Shown piece by piece: positions 1-11,264 of a DNA stretch of 64,000 nt. The position numbers and the translations under genes are program-made. Positions within the stretch are counted from its first letter, which is position 1; every line of letters starts with the position of its first letter. Origin of the DNA: Oscarella lobularis (taxonomy: Eukaryota; Porifera; Homoscleromorpha; Homosclerophorida; Oscarellidae); NCBI RefSeq assembly GCF_947507565.1, contig NC_089186.1:2666001-2730000 (forward strand), in the 5' to 3' direction. Below the pieces are notes generated by a model, which was not told where the DNA came from, made no database searches, and saw only the letters and a list, made by a program, of their open reading frames with translations.

Positions 1-404
1 ACTTTGTTGACGATGCAGCTTTTATCTAAGCCAATGATGGTCCAAATAACTCAAGACTGGCCGTTCCTCTCTCTCTCCATTTAAAAAATATGAGCGATTA
101 CAAACACAGATACATGGACGTCACTTGCTAATTAAACACCTCATCCTTAGTGATGCACACTGAAATTACTCCAACTCAAGATTGCTCTATCTCTCTCTCT
201 CTCTTCTAAGAACCATTGACTTTCTTTCGAATATTTATCAATCTACGCAAGGAAATAGGAAATATTATCTACTGCTAAAACAAAAAGATATTTAATTAAC
301 TACACTACAATATTGCTAAAAAACGGATTAGATATGAATGGATTGATCCCTAAATTACCTACTACTCCATTGACCTAAAATCTAATCAATTAATTAAACC
401 TACA

Positions 405-552
405 TTCTAAATCAACCTAGAGTACCTCCGAATCCATTGACCTAAATAGTTATCCTATGTTCTAAAAATCAACCTACAGTACCTCCAAATCCATTGACCT
501 AAATAGTTATCCTATATTCTAAATCAACCTAGATTACCTCAGAATCCATTGA
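405..552. repeat. Minisatellite, unit about 70 bp
   Basis: Two to three direct copies of a unit carrying ATTCTAAATCAACCTA, TACCTC and AATCCATTGACCTAAATAG. The copies differ at a few positions. No coding potential. Confidence 0.75.
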
Positions 553-1082
553 AATGGTCTAAGGTGGCGGCTGCCAGCTAAGCACGTTGGGGAAGGAGCT
601 ACAACCTATCTACTTTTGGGAACCGCCCTACCTACTGACAGCCGCCCTAAACCCTAATGCATGGCGGTCTACGGAGCCCCGCATGAACGTAATGCTTTGT
701 CTATCGTAGTTGCAAAGCGACACGATGCATTGGATGGTCATTACATTAAGCTTTTTGTTGTCCCCGTCTAGGCCCTCGTACGTGCACACAATACAAGCTT
801 TTTGCTGAGATGCCACTGACCCACTTCAAACCCTCCCTCCCACCCCCTAGGTCGCTGTCAGTGTACATGTTCCGTCTGGCTCAAAGAGGGAACAGTGGCA
901 AAACGTGCAATCAGCTTGGGTGCAGTAAGAGGACTCTCCGCCCTTATGGGTACGCCTACACCACACAGGCCCAAGGGAAGTACAAACCTGGATCTTCTGC
1001 CTCGTCGGTAGTGTCAGGCCATTTTTGCTATGGCCGGCCTCCATCGGTGTCGTCATTGCCGGTGTCGTCATCATGTCATTGT

Positions 1083-1330
1083 CGTAACAGCCTAAAGGGC
1101 AATAATTAATTGATTAATTATTTATGCGTCGTGACGTCATTACCTTCTACGTGGACCCTCGCCCGGATGTCGGCTGTTGACGTCACGGATGAGATGAGGT
1201 CATCGTCGTCGTAGCCTAAAGAGCAATAATTATTTAATTAATTATACGTTGTGACGTCTTTACCTTCTACGCGGCCGAGGCCCGGATGTCGACTGTTGAC
1301 GTCAGAGGTGAGATCAATGTCGACAGATGT
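1083..1330. repeat. Two-copy tandem duplication, 124-bp period
   Basis: The block starting AGCCTAAAG at 1089 recurs at 1213. Both copies hold GCAATAATTA, GTGACGTC, TTACCTTCTAC, CCCGGATGTCG and TGTTGACGTCA in the same order, and they have diverged moderately. Each copy contains TGACGTC words, the core of CREB/ATF sites. It may be a duplicated enhancer or the remnant of a repeat. Confidence 0.7.
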
Positions 1331-2153
1331 TTCTCCGTGTCCATCTATGACACATTATATAGAACAATGAAGATGTGTGAAGTGGAGGCGTTGCTTACGT
1401 TCATGGACGTCGCGCGGCTTGACGATCGGCCGGTTTGCTCGGCTTTGAAGGGGGATCGCCGTCGCTTTTCTAAAAAAACGAATATCGCGTTAGTCGCGCG
1501 GCCGGGAAAACGGAAGTCGCGCGGATTGAGCTCTTACAGGCGAGCGGAGGCGCCGCGCTGCGCGATCCCGTTCGTGCACGTCATCGCGCGCCGAGGCGCA
1601 ACGATCTGAAAGAAAAAAATCGATCGATCGCGCGGAAACGCGAAAACGGCGTCGCAGATCACTTACCGGCGTGCGATCGCGTTGCGCTGGTGTCGTCGCG
1701 CTTCGGGGCGCGATCCTTCGCGAAGGATCGCGGGGAGTTTCTGCAGAAAAAGGCGCGATTTAGTTCGTGAATGAAATCGCGCGATGGTTGGCGCTTACCG
1801 GAAGTCGCCGAAATCCCCGCCCGCTTGACTGTCGAAGGTTCCGCCGCGAGGCGGACGCCTTTCTCGGCCGCCCCGAAGACGACGACGAGCGGAAAACGCG
1901 ATCACGGCAGACATGGCGCCTGCTCGTAGAAAAGTTCGGCCGAGAATGACTGAAACCGGCGAATTGTAACCCGGATAAGAATGACGTGTGCGCAGCGAGA
2001 GCCAATCAAAATCGAAATCGTGGACACGCCCGCTGGGCAAGTTGGGGCGGTTTGACCGGTTCCGGACAAAAACGCGGGAACCAATGGTTGTGCAGATCAC
2101 GTGGATCACGAATGACGTACCAGTACGCGGTAGCGCGCTAGACCCACGTTGCC

Positions 2154-2935
2154 ATGGCCGACGATTCACAGAAGCAGCAAGAACTGAGCGACGAAGAGGT
2201 CGTACGACAAGAAATACAGAAGAAAGTGATTGCAGCGTTTGATATCTTTGATCACGAAGCGAACAAAACGGTCGACGTGAGGTGAGGCCCCGTTGGGGGA
2301 AACTTGCGCGAATCGAGCGACTCTCTCGCCGTACAGAGAAATTGGAACGATAATACGATCCCTCGGCTGTTGTCCAACCGAATCAGAACTACACGATCTA
2401 ATATCGGAGGTAAAAAACGTTAATTCTGGCCTATTTTTGTGATAAGCGCGCAATCGAAGGTGGAAGAAGACGAACCTACGGGCTTTATTCGCTACGAACG
2501 CTTCGAACCAATGATGATACGCGTTCTAATGGAAAGAAGGTCAACTAATACGCGCCCCCCTAACACATGTATAAAAAAGAGAACCTTATTTAGATATCGA
2601 CCTGAAAACGAAGATCAGATACTAAAAGCCTTTTCCGTAAGAAAGCTCCAAAAATTGCCTAATTTAATTAATTAATTAATTTAATTAAGGTTTTGGATGA
2701 AGAGAAAAAAGGGTATTTGACTGTTGAACAGTTGACTAAGTACATGACTGAAGAAGGTTGGCTAATTTAATTAAATTAATTGTCTCACCTTTCATGATTT
2801 GATTTTTCAGTGCCAGAGGAAGCGTTTTCTCAAGATGAACTCGAAGAAATGCTCCAAGCATCCGTAGACCCCGAGAAACACGTGATTTACTACAAAGACT
2901 ATGCATCATTAATGACAGTAGATGAGACAGCATAA
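2154..2935 (+). CDS. EFCAB2: EFCAB2 / DRC8, EF-hand protein of the axonemal nexin-dynein regulatory complex
   Basis: Spliced gene encoding a small calmodulin-like protein of the nexin-dynein regulatory complex, which ties outer microtubule doublets together in motile cilia. The first exon starts MADDSQKQQ and reaches AFDIFDHEANKTVDVR near 2281. Later exons give EIGTIIRSLGCCPTE (2332-2401), VEEDEPTGFIRYERFEPMM (2460-2538), RPENEDQILKAF (about 2594-2637), VLDEEKKGYLTVEQLTKYM (2689-2757) and the tail ending LMTVDETA (2810-2935). Order and motifs match vertebrate EFCAB2 closely. The EF-hand loops are degenerate, as in the family. The gene converges on ACOT7, with only 54 bp between the stop codons. 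The exon between 2538 and 2594 has uncertain edges. Confidence 0.88.
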
Positions 2936-2964
2936 TAGAATTATCTCGAAAATAGATACATTGT

Positions 2965-2985
2965 CGCGCGCGCGCGCGCGCGCGC
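2965..2985. repeat. (CG)n microsatellite
   Basis: An uninterrupted run of alternating C and G lies between the converging EFCAB2 and ACOT7 genes. Such a run can adopt Z-DNA. Confidence 0.9.
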
Positions 2986-2989
2986 CCAT

Positions 2990-4111
2990 TTACGCAGCTG
3001 ATTTTCCTCGGCGCGCCTTTGCCGCTTTGTAGCGCGCCTCAGCTGCAGCGTGACGTCGTCTCTCATCCTCCGTTTCAAGAACAAGTTGCGGAACAGGTAC
3101 AGGACGTCTTGTCTCGCGATCCAATGACACAAACGTAAAATAGGCGTTTGTTGTCATTTTTTTCCCGCCTGTCACGAGATTCTCTGAAATGACAGCCACT
3201 TGAATAATCATTGATCTTTCGCTCGTGAAAATGAGTCGTCCGGAGACGGTGACGACTTCCCCGCGAAAAGTCGGCTTATAGAAATTGATAGCGTCAATGG
3301 AAGCAGTCACAACGGACGTCCGGGCATGTCGAAAGGCAACCATACCAGCTACAGTATCCATAAGCTTCATAAGGACCCCACCTTGAGCCGGACCATCAGA
3401 AGAAACGCAATCAGAAGGACTTACACCGTGACTCAAAGACGAAACCGAATAGGAGACACTATATTGCTTAGCATTCATCCTAGTCATCTCTAATAAAGAA
3501 AAAATATATAAGATAAATATTTATGTGCACGTGTACATACCTGATGCATCAAAGTCCATATCTCGATGCGGGGGCGTTTCCCTATCTTGTTTCTGCATTA
3601 GATACATTTCGCGACCGTGACGCTCTTCTTCGTCGCTTAGTTCCGGCACGGGCGGAACGGGCGCCGCTTTCCACACTCCTTCCCTTGTCGCTTCGAGCGG
3701 AAATGCGACGTACCATAGCGTCGCGCGATTCGTCGTTTCCTTGCGCGCGCGCATTACGTCTTCGCTTTCCACGTGCACGGAGACCATGAGCGAGTGCGCG
3801 GACGCGTAGGAGACGGATGCGTGAACTAGAGCTACGTTACCGATGTGCATTGGACGTAGAAAGTCGACGTGTTCGAGTCGCGCTAGGCCTGTTGTGACGG
3901 GGGACGTTGATTGGGCGTTTCGGAGTGTGTTGCAATGGCGTGTGGCTGATATCCAGCCTGCTTGTTCGATTAGTTGGAGTATCGTGCCGCCGTGCACGTT
4001 TCCGCCGAGGTTTGCATCGTCTGGATGCATTAGGCGGCTCACTTCGACGCGACTGGCCATCTGGGAGAAGGAGAGACGGCGTAATGAGGAAAGAACGTTG
4101 CGGAAACGCAT
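2990..4111 (-). CDS. ACOT7: Cytosolic acyl-CoA thioesterase, two hot-dog domains (ACOT7/BACH)
   Basis: Hydrolyses long-chain acyl-CoA to free fatty acid and CoA. Exon 1 is 4111-3541 and exon 2 is 3489-2990, joined by a 51-bp intron with clean splice sites. The total is 1071 nt (356 aa), close to ACOT7 length. The first hot-dog domain holds VSRLMHPDDANLGGNVHGGT, with the conserved Asn-x-x-Gly-x-Val-His-Gly-Gly catalytic region. The second (exon 2) carries SDGPAQGGVLMKLMDTVAG and MTTNAYFTFVSLD. The N-terminus MRFRNVLSSLRRLSFSQM is basic and hydroxyl-rich and could be a weak mitochondrial presequence; an internal Met (SQMASRV) would give the cytosolic form. Recognised by family motifs, not by alignment. 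Confidence 0.93.
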
Positions 4112-4146
4112 ATCTTTACAGTCCCGGATAAACTAAGCATGCTGTT

Positions 4147-5463
4147 CTAATATCCGTATTTTTGGCAATAGTCATTGAATTTTTCGCGTAACTTGCAGCT
4201 ATTCAAATCGTAGTCAGACAATGAATATGTGTGCTGAGGTAGACTGAGCCTCTCCTTCTGTTGTTCTTGAAGAAATTCTTCAATTATTTCATCATTTGTA
4301 TCCGTGTGTTTCCAAGCGAGAAATTTTGCAATAGTACGACACGTCCCTATCTTGTCCTCTTGCAACTGCCTATAGTGGATGTCAATACTATCGTTGTATT
4401 GGCTCGATTCCTGAAGTAATCTTTGATAGATTGTATATAAGTAATCAGTGACTGCTCTTCCTATAGCAGCCCGATCTACTTTCCATAGCATTCCCTTTTG
4501 AACTTGAGCAAATAGAGAGCATAAAGAAGCAGCAACGTCGACTGGATCTCTATGCATTCGTACAAATCGAACACCAGGGAATTCCTTACGTATGAAATCA
4601 GTGAACCAAGTGTAATGAGGCGCTTTGAGTACAAATGTCTTCTCGCTCTCGTCTCCCCCATTCAAATGGAATATCAGTTTCATATCTCTATGATACAATT
4701 TCCAGGAATTTTGCACGAAATCGCTATCCTGCAGAGCTAATTTAAATCCCCCGTGCAATTCTCCAATCGTATTCGAACTGAAAGACGAAAAGAACAAATA
4801 CTTATTGAGCACTTGAACGCATTCGTCCGGAGCATCAGCCGCAACATAATGAACATTTTGAGGAAGCCCAATACCAAGCCAAGACATAACCTTCAAACCC
4901 TCATTATAACCTCGAGCCAAATCACGTCTAATCCTCGCCTTGATGACGTCACTTTGCTCTAGAGCATTTCGATCGTGAAGTGACCACGTTTCGACGAAAT
5001 ATTGTTCGACTAGACTAAAATATCGTACGTGTGGATATAGAGACAATAGGCGTTGCATAAGCGTTGTTCCACTTCGAGGAGGACCAATAATAAATACTGG
5101 CGCCTTCATGGATATTCTATTTGTGTGATTCAAGTATTTAGCAGCCAATTTGTCGTACGTCACCGTCGCCGCGATTTCTTCTGAGATGATTTTTTCTAGG
5201 AGTTTGCGTCGACTGTGACGAATATTTCGATTTGAATTTATTGTGAGGATGACATTGGTGAGTAGTCGTCTCCACGAAGGATTTGTCTTGAGATTTACGT
5301 GACCTTGGGCGAGTGATTCCGCTTGAGAAATCAATCGATTTTCGTCGAGAGAAAATCTGGAAAATCCAAAATATTCAATTATAGTAAAGAGAGCATCGGA
5401 GACTAAATAGAAGAGTCGTTGAAGAAGAGAAAAGACGACTTGAAGCCAAAACGGAAGTCGCAT
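4147..5463 (-). CDS. PAPS-dependent sulfotransferase (Sulfotransfer_3-like), membrane-anchored
   Basis: Single-exon gene. It transfers sulfate from PAPS to an unknown acceptor. I chose the ATG at 5463 (MRLPFWLQVVFSLLQ) because it begins a hydrophobic stretch of about 30 residues that looks like a signal-anchor; the frame stays open upstream but overlaps RNF113. The 5'-phosphosulfate loop is clear: PVFIIGPPRSGTTLMQRLL. The 3'-phosphate motif is FVRMHRDPVDVAASL. The C-terminal half holds HYRQLQEDKIGTCRTIAKFL, as in bacterial-type sulfotransferases. Length is 438 aa. The start lies 89 bp from the RNF113 start on the other strand, so the two probably share a promoter. The substrate cannot be told from sequence. 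Confidence 0.85.
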   Translation of the reverse strand: MRLPFWLQVVFSLLQRLFYLVSDALFTIIEYFGFSRFSLDENRLISQAESLAQGHVNLKTNPSWRRLLTNVILTINSNRNIRHSRRKLLEKIISEEIAATVTYDKLAAKYLNHTNRISMKAPVFIIGPPRSGTTLMQRLLSLYPHVRYFSLVEQYFVETWSLHDRNALEQSDVIKARIRRDLARGYNEGLKVMSWLGIGLPQNVHYVAADAPDECVQVLNKYLFFSSFSSNTIGELHGGFKLALQDSDFVQNSWKLYHRDMKLIFHLNGGDESEKTFVLKAPHYTWFTDFIRKEFPGVRFVRMHRDPVDVAASLCSLFAQVQKGMLWKVDRAAIGRAVTDYLYTIYQRLLQESSQYNDSIDIHYRQLQEDKIGTCRTIAKFLAWKHTDTNDEIIEEFLQEQQKERLSLPQHTYSLSDYDLNSCKLREKFNDYCQKYGY

Positions 5464-5552
5464 GATGAGAGTCCACGTGAAGAATGACGTTTTTATACTG
5501 TGACGTCTTCTTTTGAGAGAGAGGCGAGGGTGGGAGCGTGCGCTAAGCCAAC
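5464..5552. promoter_or_regulatory. Bidirectional promoter, sulfotransferase / RNF113
   Basis: Eighty-nine bases separate two divergent start codons. The stretch contains GTGACGTC and an AAGAATGACGT word but no TATA box. Confidence 0.55.
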
Positions 5553-6482
5553 ATGTCTTCCACGAGCGACGATCGTCAAGTCGTCTTCTTTCGCAAAACA
5601 GGACGTCGCCAGAACGTTCGTCGACGAAAGGCGAGTTCTTCAGACGAAGCAGAAACGGAGGAACGCGAAAGCGCGGCGATCGTCGCCGGGCGAAAGCGAA
5701 ATCGAACCGAAAACGATCCAATGGTGCAAAAAACGGAGACGAAACGCGAAAAGAAGCAGGTGACAGTGCAATTCAAGTCGGAACGTTCAGCCAAACGCGA
5801 AGGCCCGGATGACATGGGCGCAACCGCAGAATACAATCTCGATACGGAAAAAGATCGCGACGCCGAAGCGATAACGGAACGCTCGATGGAAATCAATAAA
5901 GAACTAAAAGAAAAAGAAGACGACGACAAAATCTATCGAGGTATAAATAATTACCGTAAATACATCGAACCACGTGACACGTCGGCGGGAAACGCCGGCA
6001 AAGGGCAAACGCGTCGCGGACCGATTCGCGCGCCGACGAATATTCGTAATACGGTCCGTTGGGATTATCAGCCGGATCTGTGTAAAGATTATAAGGAGAC
6101 GGGGTTTTGCGGTTTTGGGGATAGTTGCAAGTTTATGCACGATCGCGGAGACTATAAGAGCGGTTGGCAACTTGAGAGGGAATATGAACAGAAGTCATAC
6201 GGGAAACAAGGGGCACGTGATTATGAGGTCCCGGATAGTTCGGGTGACGATGACGATTTGCCGTTTGCTTGCTATATTTGTCGTAAGCATTTTACGACGC
6301 CTGTTGTGACGAAGTGCGGGCATTATTTTTGCGAGGGATGCGCGTTGGGGCACTATCGCAAGTCCACGCGTTGTTTCGTTTGTAATATGCAGACGCATGG
6401 GGTTTTTAATCCGGCGCGCGAGCTCGTTGCGAAAATAGCAAAGAAAGAGAAGGAAGCGGTGGCTGGACTTACGAATGCATAG
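5553..6482 (+). CDS. RNF113A: RNF113 / Cwc24, CCCH and RING finger spliceosome protein
   Basis: Intronless, 309 aa. It binds the catalytic spliceosome near the 5' splice site (yeast Cwc24) and is a RING-type ubiquitin ligase. The N-terminus [13 protein letters not shown] is followed by a charged region with [19 protein letters not shown]. The CCCH finger is [20 protein letters not shown] (about residues 176-195), and the RING finger follows: [20 protein letters not shown] and [18 protein letters not shown]. The tail [16 protein letters not shown] matches the family. Vertebrate RNF113A is also intronless, but this gene may simply lack introns on its own account. Confidence 0.95.
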   Translation: MSSTSDDRQVVFFRKTGRRQNVRRRKASSSDEAETEERESAAIVAGRKRNRTENDPMVQKTETKREKKQVTVQFKSERSAKREGPDDMGATAEYNLDTEKDRDAEAITERSMEINKELKEKEDDDKIYRGINNYRKYIEPRDTSAGNAGKGQTRRGPIRAPTNIRNTVRWDYQPDLCKDYKETGFCGFGDSCKFMHDRGDYKSGWQLEREYEQKSYGKQGARDYEVPDSSGDDDDLPFACYICRKHFTTPVVTKCGHYFCEGCALGHYRKSTRCFVCNMQTHGVFNPARELVAKIAKKEKEAVAGLTNA

Positions 6483-6628
6483 GACAATGTTGTTTGGTTT
6501 GGGGCGGGTTAATAAATAAATTGCACTCACGTGATCATCTTACTGTGGCGTGGCTTTGTTGGATCCATAAAAAGCGTCCATATAAAAAGTAATAAAAAGT
6601 AAGAACATAGAAAACAATAGAAATACTT

Positions 6629-9600
6629 TTACCCATACAGTTCGTCAAATTTCATTTTAATGAGTCTACGGTTGACGCCCACCTCCTTAAACAATTTAAG
6701 AAGCTTACCTACTGTTGGGGATTTTGCCCCTTCGCTCCACGATTTGAGAACTTTGAACATGCGAGTGACGTTAGAGCGAGTGGAGTCGCCAATCTCTTCG
6801 AGATCCTCTAAGTCAATGCCAAGGACAACACCAATTTCTTCCCATTTTGATCCTTTGACAACGGCGCATGTTCTCATCAAATTTTGGGGTACCAATTCGT
6901 CATCAGAGGGAAAAGCGTCTAAACGCAGACTATTTATAAAATAATATTTTCTACAAAGGGCATACCAGGATTGCAACTACTTTCAGGATTCGCTGAAGCG
7001 ACCATCGGCTACAGGCAAAGTAAACTAGAGAAAAGAAACCTAGAATCTATCTAAATAGATTACTTTGGAAGCATCCTCTTTGATGGTCACCAAGTCTACG
7101 TCATCCCGCACCATTCTATGGTCAGAGGGAAAGGAATCTAAACACAGACCATTTATTAATATTTTCCACATAGCCTGATAGGGCATACCAGACTTGAAAT
7201 TTGCTAAGGAGACCATAGGCTAAATGAAAAGTAAACCAGAGAAAAAAGAACCTCGCTATCTAATTACCTGAGAATCTACTTCTTCAATGATCACCAAATC
7301 TCGAACACGAGAATCATTGCGTTTCTCTGGTCGAGTTGAAAACAGGATGTGATCAAAAGCCTTGTCGTTGAGCTTCTGATCCACTTCGCTGTACGAGTAA
7401 ATGGCCGGATCTTCGTCGAGTCGTCGGAGATGAGAGCTGTCTAAATAGAACCAGTCTAGAATGACTCCAGGGCTCCGTTCATCGCACGCCGTCGCGACCA
7501 TCGCTTTCAGCTCAACTAGGAACTCTTTTGCTACTTTATGAGAAGCACTCTTCTTGCTTGACCAGCGAAGGATAATGTCAATGCAACAGTGCTCCTTCTT
7601 TATTGCTGATTCAATGAGGCACTCGACCTTCTTGTCTTCGACGATTCTCACCAATTTGACGCCGTCTTTCCACGCGTCATGACTCGTATTGGCCATGCGA
7701 GAGCAGCGAGATTGGAAGAGAGCGAATGACGCAGGTGAAATGATGTCGACGCAACGGGCGCACTCGTATCGTTGGCCGCAATACACGTCAAACATCGCAT
7801 CTTCAACCCAGGCGTCGCGAGGAATTGAGTCAAGAAGAAGAGCCGGTATTTGATAGACTCCAGGCCTGCCTTCAACCGGAATGCAGAGTTCGAGGTAGAG
7901 AAGAACTTCAATTGCTTCGTCAACTGTCGCCACGAATGGAAACAGATGACCCTTTTGCTTGAGATGATTTTCAAATGCTCTCAGAGCCGATTCCATGTCT
8001 TCCCTTGATGCCATGGCCGATTTTCTGGCTGGCATGGAGACGACAAAATAGGGCGGTGCGAGTAGCGGACCGATGACGTTATGACAAAGCCAAATAGGTC
8101 GAACGCAAATTTGACGACCAAGATTAATAATCTATATTAATTAAAAAACAATAGCGTATAATAATGATTACAGAACTCACTATTCCGGACGAGTCAAGAT
8201 ATTCAACGGCCACTTCTTTCTCGTCGTCACTCAACGTGATGCCAACTTCTTCAGCAACCCACTTTTCGAATTCTTCGGTGGTCAGGAAATAGGCCAACGG
8301 TTTCGTTCTCTTCTCGTCTGGAAGAGAAAGATTCTCCTCTATGGCTTGGCACAATTTAGGAACACTTTCGGCTGTCTGTACACAAGAGAAAGGAAATCGT
8401 AGGATGGCCAAAGAATCTCAGTTCTTACCTTGAGCATTTCTTCGCGAATTTTTTTCAATTTTAATCGGCAGTCGTTCATGCAAGCTGATTGGCTCTTGCT
8501 ACAATCCATTTCGATCACGTGTGAAATTTTGAACGTGTCTCCGACTTCTCTCTGAAGAACTTTGACGATTTCTTTCAGCTGAAATCTCACTTCACTGCCT
8601 TCCTCATTGAAACCAATGAGATTGAAAATGACGACAAGGTGAATGAGCGATTTTTCGTCAGACGAAAGCGTTCTCATTGAAGCCTTGGAGAACGCACACC
8701 AATATCGGCCTTTTTCTAGAAGACAAAGAACGATTTTTGACGTCATCTTCTCTTTCTCCCGAACGGGAAGAATGAGATTGAACATTGTATTTGATTGGCG
8801 GAAGAAGAGCCCATGTGCGCTGTGGAATGTGGGTTGGGCACCAAAGTCCCACCATGATCCTTTGCCAACTTTCTCATTTTCACAATTATGGATATCAACC
8901 CCGGGTGTACGATCTTTTTCTTTGGGTTGGGGTTGATTGAGTTGAAGAAGAGAAATCACGTACGTCGTTTTTCCCGCCATTTCGTCCCCAACCACGCACA
9001 CTTTAATCGAATCCGGAGGAACTTTTTCTCTTTGAAGAACGGAAAATCGAGCGGCGTCCTATTAAATAATTACATACGGGAATTGAATAAAAATGATGAC
9101 GTACGTAATGCTGTCGAAGGTGAGCTCTGATTTGACCATTACGTGCTACTTCATAAGGTATCTTTCCGTTCTAAAATTCACGTTTATAGATTCTCTTTAA
9201 TTTCCAAGAAAAACTAGTCACTATGTCTTGGCACGTGACGTCACAACCCTTCTCAATCAATAGATCGATAATTGATTTGTCTACGCTTGAATATGATTTG
9301 TCTACGCTTGAATATCTCTGTGCAACCATATGCAATGCATTTTGTTTGTTCTACAAAGAATTGAATTGAGAACGAGTGATGAATGAGAATTCTGACTAAC
9401 CCAACCACCTCTTGCAGAAAGATCAGCTCCTAATTCAATTAGTTGCTGAATGACAATAAAAGAAGAATGATAATGACATGCTTCCAATAAGGGTGTCCTT
9501 CCCTCCTAAAAAAGAATTGCCAAACAAAAAATGCAAAAATATCCTAAGAGTGCAACCTTATCAACAGAATTGATATCAAAGCCTTTGTCAATGAGAAGAT

Positions 9601-10783
9601 ATTGAAGAACATCTTTCACTTCATCATCTTCACACTCTGAGGGACGGGTGGCATAAAACAAAGCCGTCTGCCCTCTCTAAATAAAAAAGACGGCGATTTG
9701 TTGATTGACTTTGTAGCAAATAAACATCTCACGTGATCTTGTGCTTGACAGTCCGCTCCTTTTTCACCCAAGTAGCGAACTATCGCTGAACGATTGATGG
9801 AACTTTGACACGCCAACATAAAAGGCGTTACGCCACCCTGAAGATAAAATAAGAATAAAAGTATCACAAGTGAAATCTACTAACCTTGTTGACGCTATTG
9901 ATATCAGCGTAGCGTTCCACGAGCCACTTTACTCCAAAAATGTTTCCACTGGAGCAGGCACGATGCAGAGGAATCTCCCCACTCTAGTACAAATATTGCA
10001 CATGTAGCAAACAAAAGCACATCATATATCACGTCATTAGTAGCGTCGATACACAATCCCTTTTTATTGAAGAGATAATGAAAAATCTCGTTTGCTTCTT
10101 CGTATGACGAAAATTGATTTTGAGCTGCCCAAACCTATAAATCAAAAGTTATGGTTGCGAGAGCGGGGGTTGATATCAATTTTATTACAATATCATCTGG
10201 TGACAAAATGCAGCCATGTTCTTCGAGATAGACCATTTTCTTCATTGTGTCAATGAAACTTGCACAGGCATAAGAATATGGCGTACGTCCAGCCTAAAAA
10301 AGAGTGATGAGTGAAACCATGTCAAATCAATTCCAAGTCATACAATGCCTTCCGCGTTGACATCTGCACCGTGATTGACGAGCCATTCAACGCCAAAAAT
10401 ATTTCCCCACTCGCACGCACAGTGAAGTGGGCGGAGTCCACCCTGCATCCACGCATCAATTAATTTACCAATCCAAAACGTATTCATACGTATTCTGATT
10501 CCTTCTCAATGCCTTGATTATTTTGATCAAGCGCATAACTGAGCCATTCGTTGGCTTCCTCTGCCGTCTCAAACTGTCTTCCCGCCACGTAGTGAATTAA
10601 TGAAAACTCCAAGTGGTACTAACGAAAAGGAGAATACAATGGTGTACAGCGATCAAAAACGCGACCATTCCATACCTGATCAGATTGAAATCCTTCTTCC
10701 GTAGAAAGAAAAAGGCGCAATTTATCCTCATTCGCGATTATCGTGGCCAATCGATCGATCGTAGAACGAGCGGACGATGTCAT
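6629..10783 (-). CDS. ROCO1: ankyrin - ROC GTPase - COR - Death domain protein
   Basis: Most diverged of four tandem paralogues. The ATG is at 10783 (MTSSARSTIDRLATII); exon 1 ends at 10676. About nine short exons (10618-9100) each carry roughly one ankyrin repeat, for example GGLRPLHCACEWGNIFGVEW. The ROC exon (about 9061-8436) has P-loop GDEMAGKTT, effector region DRTPGVDIHNCE and switch II WWDFGAQPTFHSAH; the G4 motif is degenerate (IFNLIGF). COR lies at about 8005-7270 (VDEAIEVLLYLELC, DIISPASF, ERSPGVILDWFYLDSSHLR). A Death domain (6629-6950, ends KFDELYG) closes the protein. The domain order equals DAPK1 without its kinase. A short exon between COR and Death is duplicated (see 6905-7290). 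Ligand and partners are unknown. Confidence 0.85.
6905..7300 (-). repeat. Tandem duplication of about 206 bp inside ROCO1
   Basis: Two direct copies of an intron-exon segment. In copy A (about 7110-7300) the exon end reads RVRDLVIIEEVDSQ. In copy B (about 6905-7100) the matching stretch reads RMVRDDVDLVTIKEDASK. Both are followed by similar intron text with AAGTAAACTAGAGAAAA or its near copy AAGTAAACCAGAGAAAAAA. The duplication gives ROCO1 a possible extra mini-exon that the other three copies lack. Confidence 0.7.
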
Positions 10784-10825
10784 TTTCGTCGCCTTGCAAG
10801 CGATTCGACGACTTCTTTTGCTTCT

Positions 10826-10834
10826 TTCGGCGAA
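10826..10834. promoter_or_regulatory. GAS/STAT-type site upstream of ROCO1
   Basis: TTCGGCGAA (TTCN3GAA, palindromic consensus of STAT dimers) lies 43 bp upstream of the ROCO1 ATG. It is followed at 10853-10864 by CGCGCATGCGCA, an NRF1-type word. The same site stands before all four ROCO genes. Confidence 0.45.
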
Positions 10835-10884
10835 GAGACTTCTCAAGATGCCGCGCATGCGCACGAATGACAAATCTGATTAAT

Positions 10885-11232
10885 AACTAGAGAATGATGG
10901 CCTGGTGTTGGCCATCATGAACAGCCTCCCACCGCTGACAGTACGCGAGCGCCTTAGATAATGTGACGTCATAAAATTTCACTTTATTATATATTCACGC
11001 TGTTGTACGTATATCACAGTCTTGCAGCTCAGTCCTACGCACATGCTCTATGTACATACATAGAGCTCATGTTTAAGTTCCTAATTAGGCGTTCTCTGAT
11101 ACTGGTTTTGAAGTTTATTGTCTGGCGTACTGATTATTCCCCGAACACCAGGGCGCGCGCGGGCGAAGCCCGCGCGCGTCCTGGTGGGAGGGGCTCTCAA
11201 ACGTGATCGGGCAAAATCGGAAAGTGTGTGTG

Positions 11233-11264
<32 letters not shown>

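Larger units (their letters stand above)
1..2153. other. Gene-poor left flank
   Basis: I see no convincing gene here. The first 550 bases are AT-rich with short CT runs and a minisatellite. Bases 560-1330 are mixed and contain a 124-bp tandem duplication. Bases 1330-2150 are CpG-rich with many CGCG and TCGCGCG words, and probably hold the promoter of the EFCAB2 gene that starts at 2154. Several open frames of 60-120 codons exist, but they overlap on both strands, resemble no family I know and fit chance in GC-rich DNA. Confidence 0.5.

Noticed and set aside
640-1074. Cys-rich minus-strand frame (CTSLGPVWCRR..CTQADCTFCHC) resembling the zinc tail of piggyBac-type transposases
   Set aside because: Only spacing of cysteines is suggestive; no DDD core or terminal repeats nearby, so not called.
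1286-1609. Open frame of 107 codons on the plus strand
   Set aside because: No family motif, Arg-rich from CpG-rich DNA, overlaps the probable EFCAB2 promoter.
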